From NCBI GenBank assembly GCA_026874595.1, contig CM049316.1, forward strand, positions 60,027,676-60,091,675: DNA of 64,000 nucleotides, read 5' to 3'. The notes beneath the pieces were generated by a model. The model did not search any database, had not been told where the DNA came from, and saw only the letters and a program-made list of their open reading frames with translations. The position numbers and the translations under genes were made by a program. Of this stretch, positions 11,879-23,619 are shown piece by piece; within the stretch, counting starts at the first letter, position 1, and each line of letters opens with the position of its first letter. The DNA is from Sipunculus nudus (Eukaryota > Annelida > Sipuncula > Golfingiida > Sipunculidae).

Positions 11879-13084
11879 TTTGTTTGCCCATGTTATACAG
11901 GAGGCATGTGTACGTGATTAAACAACATTGTGATAAACAAATACCATTGTGATTATACCATAGCTTTATGAATCATTGAATGAGATCTTCAGCTTAGGTC
12001 ATCCATGATATGTCGTAATACTGTATGTCTGTTCAGTCATATTTCATTTTGAAACAATCATACAGAATTCATACATGGGAGCATATGATTTTGCTGACAG
12101 TTATGTCAGATAATCCCCACAATTGTCTGATTTGCCTGTGAGATAAATTAAAGGTAACCTTTAATGAAATTTACAAAAATTATTGTGATAATAACTGACT
12201 GACAGGGGTTGTGGAATGGAGTATAGTGACTGGAGCAGTGACAGTTGCTCTCAAACTAAAAGTGCAGCTTGATTCACTGCAGGACACCAAGTATTTATAT
12301 ATCATCATATACAGTTGAACTTCCAAATTACAGACACTGACAGAACATTAATTTCTGCCTGTATTACAGAGGTGCATAAATTAGGGAGGGTACAGCCCTC
12401 AAAGTCTTCTAGGGACTTGAGTAACTGTTTTTAACTGAGAGGTATCTAGAATAAAGTTGCAGTATGCAGAAGTTTCCCTGTAACCAAATGTTTTAACAAC
12501 AATCAACAATAATTCTGCATTAACATATTGCAAGACACACAGCATATATGAAAACTACTGTTCTGTTATTTGTATCAATTCCTTACTATAATGACTTTGT
12601 CATGCCTATCCCATCAAGTATTTTGGGCTTGCCCTGGGATTGTTGAAATTAAAGGGGATAATCTTATGGTAATCATGCATTTAGGTATTATACCATTATA
12701 ACATTATTATGTGTACATTAAGAGCCATACATAAACATGACAGCTTGGAATCAACTAGGTCACTATCATTATTCTAACAGCAGAATACTACAAATTACAG
12801 AAGGCTATCAGATGTACCTTAGAAGCCTTGAACTGTTGTACATGATCAAAGGAAACTATAAATTAGAACAATGATTGTGTCTACCTGCTTGTATTTGTTG
12901 ATAAAAAGGTCACTAAGGTACAAGCAATGTAAATTCACAGGTCAACAAACTGTGGTCCAAGTATGAAAGGAATTTTAAATCAATCTTGAATCAATAATCA
13001 CATGATGTGAATAATCCAAATACTGTCTGAGTTGTAACACCTGTACGGATCACTTCTGTTCAAATTAGAGAACTGCAAGATGCA
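11879..13084. other. Intron-like DNA, no gene seen; one possible pogo-like end
   Basis: No exon is supported. CAGTTGAACTTCC preceded by TA at 12310-12311 resembles the left end of the pogo-like elements annotated elsewhere in the window, but no matching right end is clear. Confidence 0.45.
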
Positions 13085-13510
13085 TTATATGCTTGTGACC
13101 TCTGACCTCATTTTATATGTACCAATTTTGTTGTTAATTAAATTCAGATGAGGAACCCTACTGGTAAATACTGATTAATGAGTTTCATGAAAATACATCA
13201 AGTTTTTTGTAAGTCATCACAGTGCCACCAAAGTCTGCACGGTGACCTCTGACCTCATTGAATATGAATGGATTTTGCCCAGAATTATACACATGCGAGA
13301 CATTACATTGGTTGATATTTCTGTTGAGTTTCATAAAAATCCATCATATTCCTGATAAGTTATCCAGTTATTCCTGGTAAATATATGTGGATTTTGGTGA
13401 GAATCATGCTCAGCAGAGACAATCTATTGGTAAATAATTACAGTAAGTTTTGGAAATATCCACCAAATTCCTAAACAAGTTATCACAGCAACACTTAAAG
13501 TTGATGGATA
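13085..13510. repeat. Dispersed repeat carrying DR1 motifs (copy 2)
   Basis: TGACCTCTGACCT appears at 13096-13108 and 13243-13255. The phrases TTTCATGAAAATACATCA, GTCATCACAGTGCCACC and AATATGAATGGATTTTG match the order seen at 2095-2410. Roughly 110-bp internal units repeat two to three times with divergence. The right edge is cut by the transposon starting at 13511. Confidence 0.6.
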
Positions 13511-14355
13511 TGTCAAGGGCTAGATCCTGATCTGGACCAATTAGTGATTGGTCCAGACCAAATCCGGATTGGGATTCAGGCTTGACAAAATCCGGATTGG
13601 GATCTAATCTGGACCAATCGCTGACCCAATTGGGATTCAGTCAAGCCTTAATCCCAATCTTCAATTAATAACAATGAGAATGACTTCCTGTTTTATCAGC
13701 AGAAGGTTATGGCAACCTGTACCCCTGATGCAGCTCATAACTGTATCTACTTGCTAACTTCTTGCCCACAAGGTTCTCTTTAATTATAAAATCAATGTAA
13801 AATCATTTATATTTATTAAAAGTTTTTGTTTATTTTAGATACAGAATTTTATTATTTTGATTCATACATACATGATGCATACAGGTAATCAAGCCAGAAA
13901 AAAGTTTTATTTATCATATTTAACATATTTTGATTTTTTTCCAAAGGTTAAGATGTGCCACAAAGTCAGTAGTATTCTTTTATTCCATTAATTAATTCAG
14001 TCCTACTAAAATTCACTTGTTTAATTAACTATGTATTTGGAGTTTGTCATAATTAAATGTTTTCATGATGAAATTAGATTTACGTTTATGAGTAGACTGA
14101 ACAAAGGTGAATCTTCCACGAATTAATCTGTAGCATGTGCTGTAGGTGTTATTTAGTATTATGTCAACTCTCAGTCTGAATCAGGATTTGGGCTGGACCA
14201 GATCCTGATCAAGGTTTGGACTGGCCAGAATCGGGATCTGGTCCAGCGCTGGTCATGTCCAGATCCTGATCGGGGTTTAGGCTGGACTGAATCCCGATTG
14301 GGATTTGGTCTGGACCATTCGCTGATTGGTTTAGATCAGGATCTTGGCCTTGACA
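13511..14355. mobile_element. 845-bp inverted-end element, non-autonomous
   Basis: The left end starts TGTCAAGGGCTAGATCCTGA and the right end closes with CAGGATCTTGGCCTTGACA. The two ends are imperfect inverted copies over about 70 bp, including GACCAAATCC with GATTGGGATTCAG. Subterminal phrases of GATCCGGATTGGG type repeat several times inside each arm. The interior is AT-rich with no transposase frame. A GATA tetramer flanks each end (13507-13510 and 14356-14359) and may be the target duplication, but the boundary is ambiguous by a few bases. The 65-codon minus frame at the right arm is a translation of the repeat. Confidence 0.7.
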
Positions 14356-14359
14356 GATA

Positions 14360-15719
14360 TACACTGTGAATATCATAATACAACCCAACAAGTATTTAAA
14401 TGACAATCTGAGAAATGTTATTACAAAACCTCATGACTGTCAGCTTTTCTCATACATGGAACTGAGATTAATCCAGCAGTTATTTAAGTTATTTGAGCAA
14501 ATCTCTAGGACCATGTTACAGATTCACTGTGTACTTTGGCAGTGACAGAGTTTGAACTACATGCTCTGCAGTCCAATGCTTAATATGATTATGAACTACA
14601 CTTACAAAGGGAAAAGGTTCCTCGGCTGGAAGCTATATGTAGTATATTTACACACCAGATTTAAGGTATCACAGTGATGGGGATTAAACAGCCAATAACA
14701 ACGAGGAAGTTTATTTACTGTGGAACACACCTGTCTTGTTATATACCTAATACATCAACCACTCACAATGTTACACGTTAATACATACGCAGCATTAGTC
14801 AGAATCAGCACGACAGGTCATGACCTCAGCAAATTTAGATTTGAATGTGGTTCACAACCTGGGCATAAAAATAATGACTGGTTCATGACCTTCAGCAATT
14901 AATAACCATCCACGTGTACAGGCTGGGAAAACAGAGAAGTTTTATTACAGGACCTGCATGTCAACAATGGGATAAAGATAGTGCAAGACATATGCGTGTT
15001 GACATGCTTAAAATACATAATACTTCAAACAATGAAATTATATATATATATTTATCATTGTAATTAAATTGAAATTTTAATTTTATACAATTATAGAATT
15101 TTTATGTACTGCTCTTGTGGGAAGAGTATGAGTATTGGAACCACCACATGTATTTTACAAAGAAAGCCAAACAAGATCAACATAAACATAGTCAAGAGTT
15201 TGTCACCTCTGACTGGATGGAGAGGGTGAGGATCATTTCCATTTGGGGGGGGGGGGGGGGGGGGAGGTTCAATGAATATTTTTTTCTGTAGAACATTTAT
15301 TTTTTGGTAAATGTTTAATTTCATATGAATTATCTTGAGATAATAATGTCTAATTTTTTACATAAAAATTTGATATACATTAATTTTTCATTTCCTAAAA
15401 GTTTTCTTACCATAACTGCACTTGTTAATTAACTTAGTTTAGTTTGCCTTACTTTTAATTTTAAATTTCTAATGAATTTTCTTCATGTAACAATATTTTA
15501 TTTACTTATCCAAACAGGACTGATCCTATTACCTCAGACCAATTATAAATCGCTAAATGAACATTTACCAAAATGTGATTTGGGAACTATCACTTACAGT
15601 TACCCTCACCACATACTGTGAAATAAAATCTACAACATATCATGTTAGTATCTAGTACATGAGATGCTACATTCTTTGGTTCTATAATTAGGTGCTAGTG
15701 GCCTGTAGAGCAAAACATT
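14360..15719. other. Intron-like DNA with a 20-base G run, no gene seen
   Basis: No exon is supported. A run of 20 G lies at 15245-15264; the proline-rich minus frame over it is low complexity. Confidence 0.5.
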
Positions 15720-16470
15720 AAGTCACAAAACCTACTAGTGGCTTGGAGTTACAGGAAGACATTGTGTGCTCTATAAATAGAACTCACATGGACAGGTACC
15801 AGTGTTCAATACCAACGCCAGGAACGAGTGTTGTCAAATATAAATACCAAGTAGTGAGGAAAAGTAAACAACAAGGTGGTCACCATTGTGGGAGACCCTC
15901 CATATTCCCTTATGATCACACGCAATCCCGAGAGGTCGACAGTGTGTGAAAACAAGTGTGTACTCACCCCTCGATGAACTATCCGAACACAAACCAACTC
16001 TATTGTAACTCCACATGGTACTGACGGCCTCTTCAGTTTCATTAACACTCTAAACTCCATACAAGGTCAGGTAATGCTTCGATAAGCACATATATAAATA
16101 TAGATATAGTCTGTAAAGTTCTCCAGGGTGGCAAACATTCATAGATCAATTAAATGCTGTGAGGCGGTGCGGGCGACTAAACAGGCCAGGAGGAAGCGAT
16201 AGGGCTGCCCTGACTGGCAAGCTAGCTACTACAGTCCCTACTAGAGAACTATGCAGTGCTACAACTGTTTTGCAAGAAGCACCCGTAAAAAAAGCATCGG
16301 GGCATCAGGTCGACAATCAAACATAGCTGGCTGCTTAGTCTCTCACCTGTTCACATCAATCGCCATGGAAACATAACTTACTCATCTCAGATGTGAAGGA
16401 GTTGAGTCTATATAGTGTTTTAGAGCAGCTGTGATCACGGAGGGTGGAATACACCCCTACTTCAACAGCT
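15720..16470. promoter_or_regulatory. Large sequence-complex non-coding island
   Basis: About 750 bp of balanced sequence. Overlapping frames on both strands (15743-16060) lack splice sites and motifs. GTTTCCATGGCGAT on the minus strand (near 16361-16374) resembles an RFX X-box. The same site could be read as a tiny ATG exon followed by CAG|GTGAGAG, but only six codons would be encoded and the phase differs from the two supported exons. Confidence 0.35.
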
Positions 16471-17194
16471 GCCATACTGCAATCTCTACAGATCAATCTA
16501 TTTGTACTGGTCTTAAATTTGTCTTGATATGTTAATCTCTCATTTATCTTTCAAAAGAAATCTATACTGGTCCTTTCAACTGAATAGGAATGAATATAAA
16601 GTTGTTTGTTCATGTGTGCAAATATGTGTGACAAAATGCTCATATAATGTTATAGCTGTGTTGTAATCACATATCTGTGAGCATACCTGCATAACAGTAT
16701 ACATATGGCTAAATCACCACAAGAACAATTTTTAATGCAATTGTGATCTACGGATCTGTGTGAACTAAGGGATTGAAGATTAATTAAGGTTAAGACCACT
16801 GGGTAAAGGTAAATGCTGAACCTACTTGTCCAGTCAGGCAAGTGTGAGAAAACTTTTGCTACCCTACCAATATTTCCTAGATTTTTTACTTCCCGGGAAA
16901 GCGCTTAAAATGGAGCCCTGCCATGTTTGCCAGTAGGATTTTGTCAGCTCAGAATTCCACATCCATTATTAAAGGGACCTATTCTGTTTTCTGATGTTTA
17001 TTAACTAAGATAATCCCTTTAACCTTTTATAAATGTAAGCCAGAAAATGTCAACCAGACTGCACGTACTTATACCAAGTGAGGTCAGCAAAAATAATCCA
17101 AACAAATTCAACAAGGACATCAGACAGTAAACCAGGCGAACCACAGTTTTGCAAAGGGCATTTTGCAGCTAGTGAACCTTCAACTAATGCACAT
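16471..17194. other. Intron-like DNA, no gene seen
   Basis: AT-rich with no recognisable exon, RNA gene or repeat structure. Confidence 0.5.
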
Positions 17195-17405
17195 ATGCAA
17201 CCAACCATCTTAGGTTACATTTTTTTTTCCTGTTTGTCAACATTGCAGTGTTTACTAACAGCCTGTTGATGAAGAAGCTCATACATTCCCCACAGAGGTG
17301 TTATAAGAATTTTTTCTGGAAATACCTCAAGTTTATTTGTACATACATAAAGTAATCAAGAAATCCCATAATTAAAAAGGTAGGTGAATACCTGACTTCA
17401 ATACA
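17195..17405 (+). repeat. Dispersed repeat family R2, copy 1
   Basis: Shares ordered phrases with 35975-36190 in the same orientation: CAACCAACCA, GTCAACATTGC, GTGTTTACTAA, CACAGAGGTGTTATAA and GTGAATA.CTGACTT. No coding motif is present, so the class is unknown. Confidence 0.6.
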
Positions 17406-18139
17406 CACAAGAGAATCTCTCAAACATGGGTAAAATTGAATGAAATCCCTGGATGGGTGACCATGCTACTTTAGTCCTTAATGTTTTTCATCAGGTTATG
17501 CCCAAACCCTAGCAACGAGTTACTTCATGCGACAATAAAGTGTGGGATTCACATTTGAACTGTAGCACACGTGGTTAGTAAACGTCAATCAGGAATGAAC
17601 TTTCCTGTAATAATGCGGGAGAAAAGCTGACATACATACATAGGGGATTTGGTAAACAAGCTTACATTGATTACAATATCAGCGTAAATAAGGGTGCCTA
17701 GTCAAGCAAGATAACTAGTCTGCCAGCACGGTCCCCAGTGCGTCAATGGTGTCTGGCAGAGCACCCTGAACAGTAGCTTCTGTTGTCTTGCCACATTCTT
17801 AATTCTATTTGCAAAAAAAATTTTATAATAAATTGGAAATGCTAAGTTTTATATATGTTGATGAATTAGATGTAATATCTTGTTTATTTGTATTTAGGAT
17901 TAACTGGACCTGTGGGAAAGGTAAATACCTGACACTTATATATCATTATTTTTACATATAATAATATATATAATGTATAAAATGTATTTGCTAGAACAAA
18001 AGGCAAATACTTGATATTTACAGGGAAGTCAGTTGCGCCATTGTTCCAAGATGAATAATGTCTGAGTTTTTTATTTAAATTTACTTATTTTACATTAATT
18101 GTGCACAAATGGTGGCTTTCAGTAGTATTTAGAGGTAGA
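17406..18139. other. Intron-like DNA, small complex patch near 17700-17790
   Basis: Mostly AT-rich. A short balanced patch around 17700-17790, with CTGCCAGCACGGTCCCCAGT, stands out but carries no frame with splice sites. Confidence 0.35.
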
Positions 18140-18265
18140 AGATAGAAGACAGAGGACTCGGAGAAAACCACCAACGGAAAGGCCACTACAATGCACTTCC
18201 AAAGCCAAGCCGGGAATTGAACCCGGGATGCGAGAGGAGATGGTTAAAGCTCAACTGTCCAGGCC
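18140..18265 (-). mobile_element. tRNA-derived SINE fragment
   Basis: On the minus strand GGTTCAATTCC (18213-18223 on the plus strand) matches a Pol III B box within CCCGGGTTCAATTCCCGG, a T-arm-like hairpin. Downstream on that strand is GTTGGTGGTTTTCTCCGAGTCCTC, a phrase resembling the conserved central region of invertebrate SINEs. The A-box side is degenerate, so it is a decayed SINE rather than a working tRNA gene. Confidence 0.6.
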
Positions 18266-18429
18266 CCTCATTAGAGTGGCATCAGTAAAAAAAAATTTAA
18301 ATCTAGTCCTGCACTGGGCATTCTCTTAAGTTTTTAAGACAAAGATAGGTGGCAACTTATGTACCACCTGATCCTCACTGAGTCAGGCACCAGACATAAC
18401 TGTCATAGTAACTGCCATAATTTTGTTGC

Positions 18430-18830
18430 CTCTGCCAGGAGGGTACATTTATATACAATATTCATTCAATACCCTCTTAGGAGGGTATACATTCAGCCCT
18501 GTTTATGCATGTTTGTGTGTGTGTTTGTTCACAACATAACTCACAAATGGCATCTCATGAAATTTTCAGGGCATTTCTGGAATGGGCCAATGAAGCATCA
18601 ATTACATTTTGGTGTAGATCTGCAACATGATCCAGATACATGAACATCATCAAGGAATATAACCAAATGTACAATCACTTATACACAAGTGAACATGTGA
18701 ATATGGGCTGATAAGTGAATGGAAACACAGATTAGGGAACATCCAACAATAGGGACCCCCCGACATGGCAGAGGCTTGCATTCCTTAGAATACAGACTTT
18801 CTGGTTCTAATATGTTATTACTTAATTTAA
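18430..18830 (+). repeat. Dispersed repeat family R1, copy 2
   Basis: Homologous to 6290-6640 by ordered phrases (GTGTGTGTGTTTGTTCAC, TTTTCAGGGCATTTC, GGAATGGGCC, AATATGGGCTGATAAGTG). This copy has extra sequence between 18725 and 18770. The open frame is a by-product. Confidence 0.65.
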
Positions 18831-20239
18831 TTAGACCCACATAAAACCTATACAGTACTCCCTGCTAACACAGCAGCTGGATCTGCTGCTGTTTCTTACA
18901 AGTGGCATCACCATTTAGAAGACTGTTACTATTGGAAGGACAATCCACCAGCGACATCAATTGTCCTCACCACAACCCACCAGTTACTGTTACATTGTTT
19001 ACTTAAAATCTGCAGAACAGCAGATCATATTTTCTCATGGAGCCACAAAAAACTCCCTCAAGCACTTGATATCTTTTATTTAGCTATGTATCAGACAGCC
19101 ACAAAGAATAATCTAGCCCCTTAATAAGTACAGTCTTTTTGTGCAGTGGTGTAACATATCCTTTAAACACTGCTTTTGTTTGAGATGATCTGTCAATGAC
19201 CCTGAGATTCCCTTGTTTTTGTTTTTCTTGTTATCTTCAGACTTAACAATCTATAATCTCCACAAATAAAAGTGTTAGATCATGAAAAGTCACTTTTTTT
19301 AAAGGAAAATTTTAGCCCATGACCTCCGACCCTGAAATTAAGACCTTGACCATTCTTGACCTTGACTTCAGTCCCTGACAATGACCCTGTAATGGGATCT
19401 GATGAAACCACAATTTTTTACATGATAACCTTGGCCCAAATTAAGGTAGGATCTAACAAAAGAGATATTGCACACAAAGTTATTTGAATTGGATTGATAA
19501 AAGGGTCTGTGATGTTTTTGCATCACCAATCTCCCATCTTTGTTGGCGACATAATAGTAATGGATGATAAGTTTGGTTCTTTACTGATAATATGATTTTT
19601 ATAAATATTCATGCAAAATCTTTCATCTGTGTATTTAACAATTTATAACTTATTTGTGAGTTCTAATTTTACTGGCAATACATCTCATTTGGTTTCTTCC
19701 TTTCTGTCTTTAACAGGACCATGGCCCCCAGGTGGCAGTATGTAATGAATGATAATAAAGATAATGATATGATAATAAAATATGTAATCATAAGGTGTAC
19801 CAATGCTTTGAAGAATTGAATTGCAAGCCCTTGATTAAAATGTACCCAATTATATACCTCTGAATCGATTCATATTCATTTTTATTTTTGTATGTATGTA
19901 CCATTTGATGGAGCAGTTTGCAATGATGAAGCTCTTCATCGTGTATGTGCCCTCAATCTACTTTGCTTAATTGCTGGTGGATTATTCCAATCGCACAGAA
20001 ATATATTTTTCTTTTATTTACTGAAATTTACTAACATCCATTTTGGTAAAATGCTTTTATTTTTAAAAAGTCTGAATTTTTTACACCTTAAGTAAGAATT
20101 GAATCAAGAATTGAATCAAAGGAAAATAATCAATAACTGAATTGATTCTATGGGCCCTAACAATTCACAGGTATAGTTATCATGCAATCTTCAGCATTTC
20201 AGATTTTCTATAAAATTCTGAAGCCAAACCAAAAGTTAA
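18831..20239. other. Intron-like DNA with a microexon-like patch
   Basis: No ordinary exon was found. At 19690-19740 a strong acceptor-like tract, TTCCTTTCTGTCTTTAACAG, is followed by a 15-base insert, GACCATGGCCCCCAG (19717-19731), and GTGGCAGT. This could be a plus-strand 15-nt microexon (Asp-His-Gly-Pro-Gln) but may be chance, and the supported exons lie on the other strand. Confidence 0.2.
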
Positions 20240-21010
20240 GACACTGAAGGAGCTCTGTTAAAATTCATACACACGACGTGATAAGCTTTAACCGGGGCTC
20301 AAGTCTAACCACAGGATGTACTCAATCAATATTTCTTCAAAGTCCTTGTTACAAAATCAACCATGAATTTTTCATAAGCGACCTTATCACACTAAGTTTT
20401 GCCAAAATTGCACGAGACGTTTCCTTTATTAAATCAAATAGTGATGCACAAATCTTTATCAAGGGAAACACTAAAGTGAAATATGACATTGCTTATTTTG
20501 CTAAATTAGACTGTTATATTACCAGGGCTGGCAAAGTGGTCACCGAGCTGACCTGAGACAAGGGGGTAATCTAGCAGACCCCATCGTGAGATTATGGAAT
20601 AAGTGCGGGTCAGATGGCCAATACTCAATACAGATTGGTGAACATTCTTCAAGGAAGAAAAATTCAATACAAGGTCACAGGTCGCGCCCAGTGGTGGCGA
20701 TTCGCCGTGGCATGTCAGTACATTACATCCGCGTCTCGGCTATCCATGAAGCATTCATCAGCTGTAGTTATAATCAATATTGATAGTGCCAGTCGCTGTA
20801 ATTGTCTCTAGGAAACCCATACAAGACTGGTCGGCTCTGCGATTAGCACAGACCACGATTACTAATAACTTCGTGACACTCTAGGGCACAATCAATTGGA
20901 CTGGCAGCCATGAAAGCCATTGTGGCGTCGTGGTCGCTAATGCAATAAAAGCACCACAGCACCGACAGGAAGCTGTTTACGGAGCGTGCTCATACCCTAA
21001 TGGAACGGCA
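20240..21010. promoter_or_regulatory. Large sequence-complex non-coding island
   Basis: Balanced, non-repetitive sequence with a homeodomain or CDX-like core, CTAATGCAATAAAAG, near 20937. Three plus-strand frames of 65-92 codons overlap here in different phases, which argues against any single one being real. No splice sites of quality bound them. Candidate conserved regulatory block. Confidence 0.4.
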
Positions 21011-21281
21011 CACTATATCATGTGACATTTACGTACAGATCTACTCTCCCTCTTTTGAATAATATTTGCTGCCATGTCAGATGCATCCTTGCACTGAAAG
21101 CCATATTTTTCTGACCACCAGTGACTGTTTCACTCAAATTTTTTCATCTCTGATAAACACGAGTACTATGATACCAAGAGACACTAGCGAAAGACCTTAA
21201 TCCTAAATAATACCAGGGACTTTCATCTAATTAACAGATATAGTTGTATTTCTTTTCCAAGAAAACCAGGAAATATGTATA

Positions 21282-21429
21282 CATTTGAACCTGTCTGAAA
21301 GCCCACCTGTCAAATAAGACCACCCTTGAGGGATCTGAAAAACATTTACATTTGTGATAATTGACCTGTCTAATAAGACCACCACATCTTGCCAGTCTCA
21401 GAGGTGGTATCATAATACAGGTTTTACTG
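21282..21429. mobile_element. Short pogo-like element, degenerate
   Basis: TA at 21280-21281 precedes a left end CATTTGAACCTGTCTG, and the right end CAGGTTTTACTG is followed by TA (21430-21431). Internal phrases AATAAGACCACC recur. The terminus relates to the clearer 91-bp element at 32325-32415. No transposase is possible at this length. Confidence 0.5.
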
Positions 21430-21519
21430 TACTTTACAATTCCCATACACTACATAAACCTCTCAATGGTTTAGTTGAAATATGATAGGAGTTTCAATTT
21501 GTAGTATTCTTATTCCCTA

Positions 21520-22000
21520 TCTTTAATTATACATCCCATAACCCATATCTATATATATGCATAATATGAGTTTTTGAACTATAATGCTCAGAGTACTGTC
21601 GAGTGGCAATGATCGGGGTATTATAAGGTGCAAAAACAAGAAAAGAATAATAGGTGGGGCCACCAATTTCCAGTAAATGACAACACTATCCAAGATTTTC
21701 GGTCAAGTTGATTTTTGGATCAATCCATGCAAGATTTCTTGAGATATTTAAGAATTTGTGTGATTTTTCCCCAAAATGGACCTATTCAAGGTCAAGGTCA
21801 ATCTCTTAGTAAAGGTAATGACCCCATTTTAAATAGGCTTTGTCCTTTCACAAAAATCTATGCACATGTCGAGTTTGGTAAAGACCTGTGAAATATTTGT
21901 TGAGTTATCACGCAGACAAGATTTATCTGTGGCGACAGTAGCAGGACAGTCATGAAACCATAGTATCTCTTGACTTTGTCTGGAGATACAATAAGCACAC
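21520..22000. mobile_element. 5'-truncated copy of the GTATCCCC-ended transposon family
   Basis: The stretch matches the right half of the element at 62210-63141: TATATGCATAATATGA, AGTACTGT.GAGTGGCAATGAT, CAACACTATCCAAGAT, and the end CTTTGTCTGGAGATACAATA. The left half is missing. No coding frame remains. Confidence 0.65.
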
Positions 22001-22068
22001 AAAAAAATCACATGTTAAGTTTTAAATTACCTTCAACAGACACTGTAAGCCTAAAATAGTTCACTATG

Positions 22069-22290
22069 TCAAGTTTCATAAAAAAATAAGATTCTTATCA
22101 AGTGGAGTGTGGGATATATTCTTGACACTGATTGGTTAAATTCTGGGGCGAATCTAGATGCGGATGCAGGTATTGGTGGAGGTATGTGCTCTGTGAGTGC
22201 TTTCTGCTTCTTTCTTGTGGTCTGAACTGACAAAAGTCTTGACACTGCTGCCTGCATATCTGCACTGCTTGCCTTAACTGGAAACGCCAC
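22069..22290 (-). other. Unassigned open frame, possible exon or transposon remnant
   Basis: A 73-codon minus-strand frame begins MAFPVKASSADMQAAVSRLL and is rich in Ser, Ala and Pro with a KKQK basic patch; it reads more like protein than most frames here. No acceptor or donor of quality defines it, and it sits beside a transposon fragment. I recognise no family. It may be an exon, a decayed element, or chance. Confidence 0.15.
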
Positions 22291-23143
22291 ATTTCACTGT
22301 GAATCATTATTGTGACTGCAGCTGCACATGCAACCTTCCCAGGTGTGCAAGCAGAGAAAGGTGAGCCAGCAAATTAATGCGGCAATACAACAAACATGGT
22401 TTTGAACATAAATGCACATTGTGTTTCTAACACGCTAGCTGTGTACCAATAATTTTGATGTGCACCCTGTAACATCTGCCTGCAAAATGGCAGCCTCCAT
22501 GAGTGGTTTTGAGAAATTTAAGAGATCTAAACCTGTAAAGGTTCGATAAGGGTGTTGGTATATGACAGGAAAGTACTTGTCCAGCCTCACGGCAAGCATC
22601 TACCTGCAGACTGAAACAGCACTGAAACTTAATAAACTTGTTGAATGAAAAACTGTCAACCTAGAACTTTCAGCATACAAGACTAAATTTCATGGGTCAA
22701 TATTTTAGGTATTATCCTTTACAGTAGATTTCACAGTAATATAGATTGTACATAAAATAATCAATTAATCACTGATCATCTGTTGCTTTCTTTCTTTAAC
22801 TCACTGAATATGATATTACAACTAATTCCTTCCACTAACAATTACTTGCCTAGTTTGACAATATTCAACCGCAAGGTCAAGCAGGTAACTTCATTTTCAT
22901 CAATTTTCAGGAATATTAAATGTTAAATATACCTGATATTAGCTGATAACAGCTTCCAAGAACCATGTCATGACAGTTTTAATTACAGTTTCAATCATAT
23001 TTCAAATTACTAATGGTTATAACAGATAGTTATAAATCTTACAAGTGGGAGATTTACCCACTAAAACAATGAACCACGATTTTTTGACAGATCATTTATC
23101 ATGAAATAATTAAGAGAATAATTCTTTATATTAAAATTGTCAA
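22291..23143. other. Intron-like DNA, no gene seen
   Basis: AT-rich sequence without exons or repeats that I can define. Confidence 0.5.
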
Positions 23144-23200
23144 AATATATTCTATATTCATATTGCATATATTATATGCAATATGAATATAGAATATATT
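23144..23200. repeat. Perfect palindrome, 28-bp arms with a 1-base centre
   Basis: The left arm 23144-23171 begins AATATATTCTATATTC, and the right arm 23173-23200 is its exact inverse, separated by one T at 23172. It is followed by an AT microsatellite at about 23219-23240. An AT-rich arm this long and perfect could extrude as a cruciform; it could also be a recent inversion or a replication artefact. Confidence 0.9.
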
Positions 23201-23619
23201 ATGTATCATATTATAATATATCATATATATATATATATATAAAATTGTTTGCAGATTATTTGTTATTATTATACTGTACATGAAATATTCAACATATGTA
23301 ATGGGCAGATTGAAAAATACCATAAAAGGATTTTCAAGAGGTTTAGTGATGGGTTCAAGTGTATGTAATAAAACTACAGGAGACCATAAGGCATAATTAC
23401 GGACATCGTTCTGGAGTCTGGCACCCCACTTGGTCTCCGTGGATACAGCCAATTACAGCTCCTAAAAACCTCAGTTGATATTCTCCATAAAAAACAGCCT
23501 GCACACTATACCAAACTGCAGGGCTTGTGTTTAAAATATATATGATTCTTGGGGTTCTAATTTTGGCTTAGACTGTTATTTGTTGTTTAGTCTTTGAAGC
23601 ATCAAACGATATTCCACCT

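Noticed and set aside
11737-11952. 71-codon plus frame and its lookalike at 10587-10805
   Set aside because: Shared peptide arises from translating the inverted ends of the Harbinger-like element.
14209-14406. 65-codon minus frame with a signal-like start and Asp/Pro repeats
   Set aside because: It is the translated right arm of the 845-bp inverted-end element.
14540-14600. Possible further tRNA-like SINE head
   Set aside because: Only a weak B-box-like word is present, with no matching A box.
16340-16380. Six-codon ATG exon on the minus strand ending CAG|GTGAGAG
   Set aside because: Too short to support, phase does not match the other exons, and the ATG lies in an X-box-like motif.
18140-18265. 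Functional tRNA gene
   Set aside because: B box is good but the A box is degenerate and no acceptor stem or anticodon arm pairs; a SINE explains it better.
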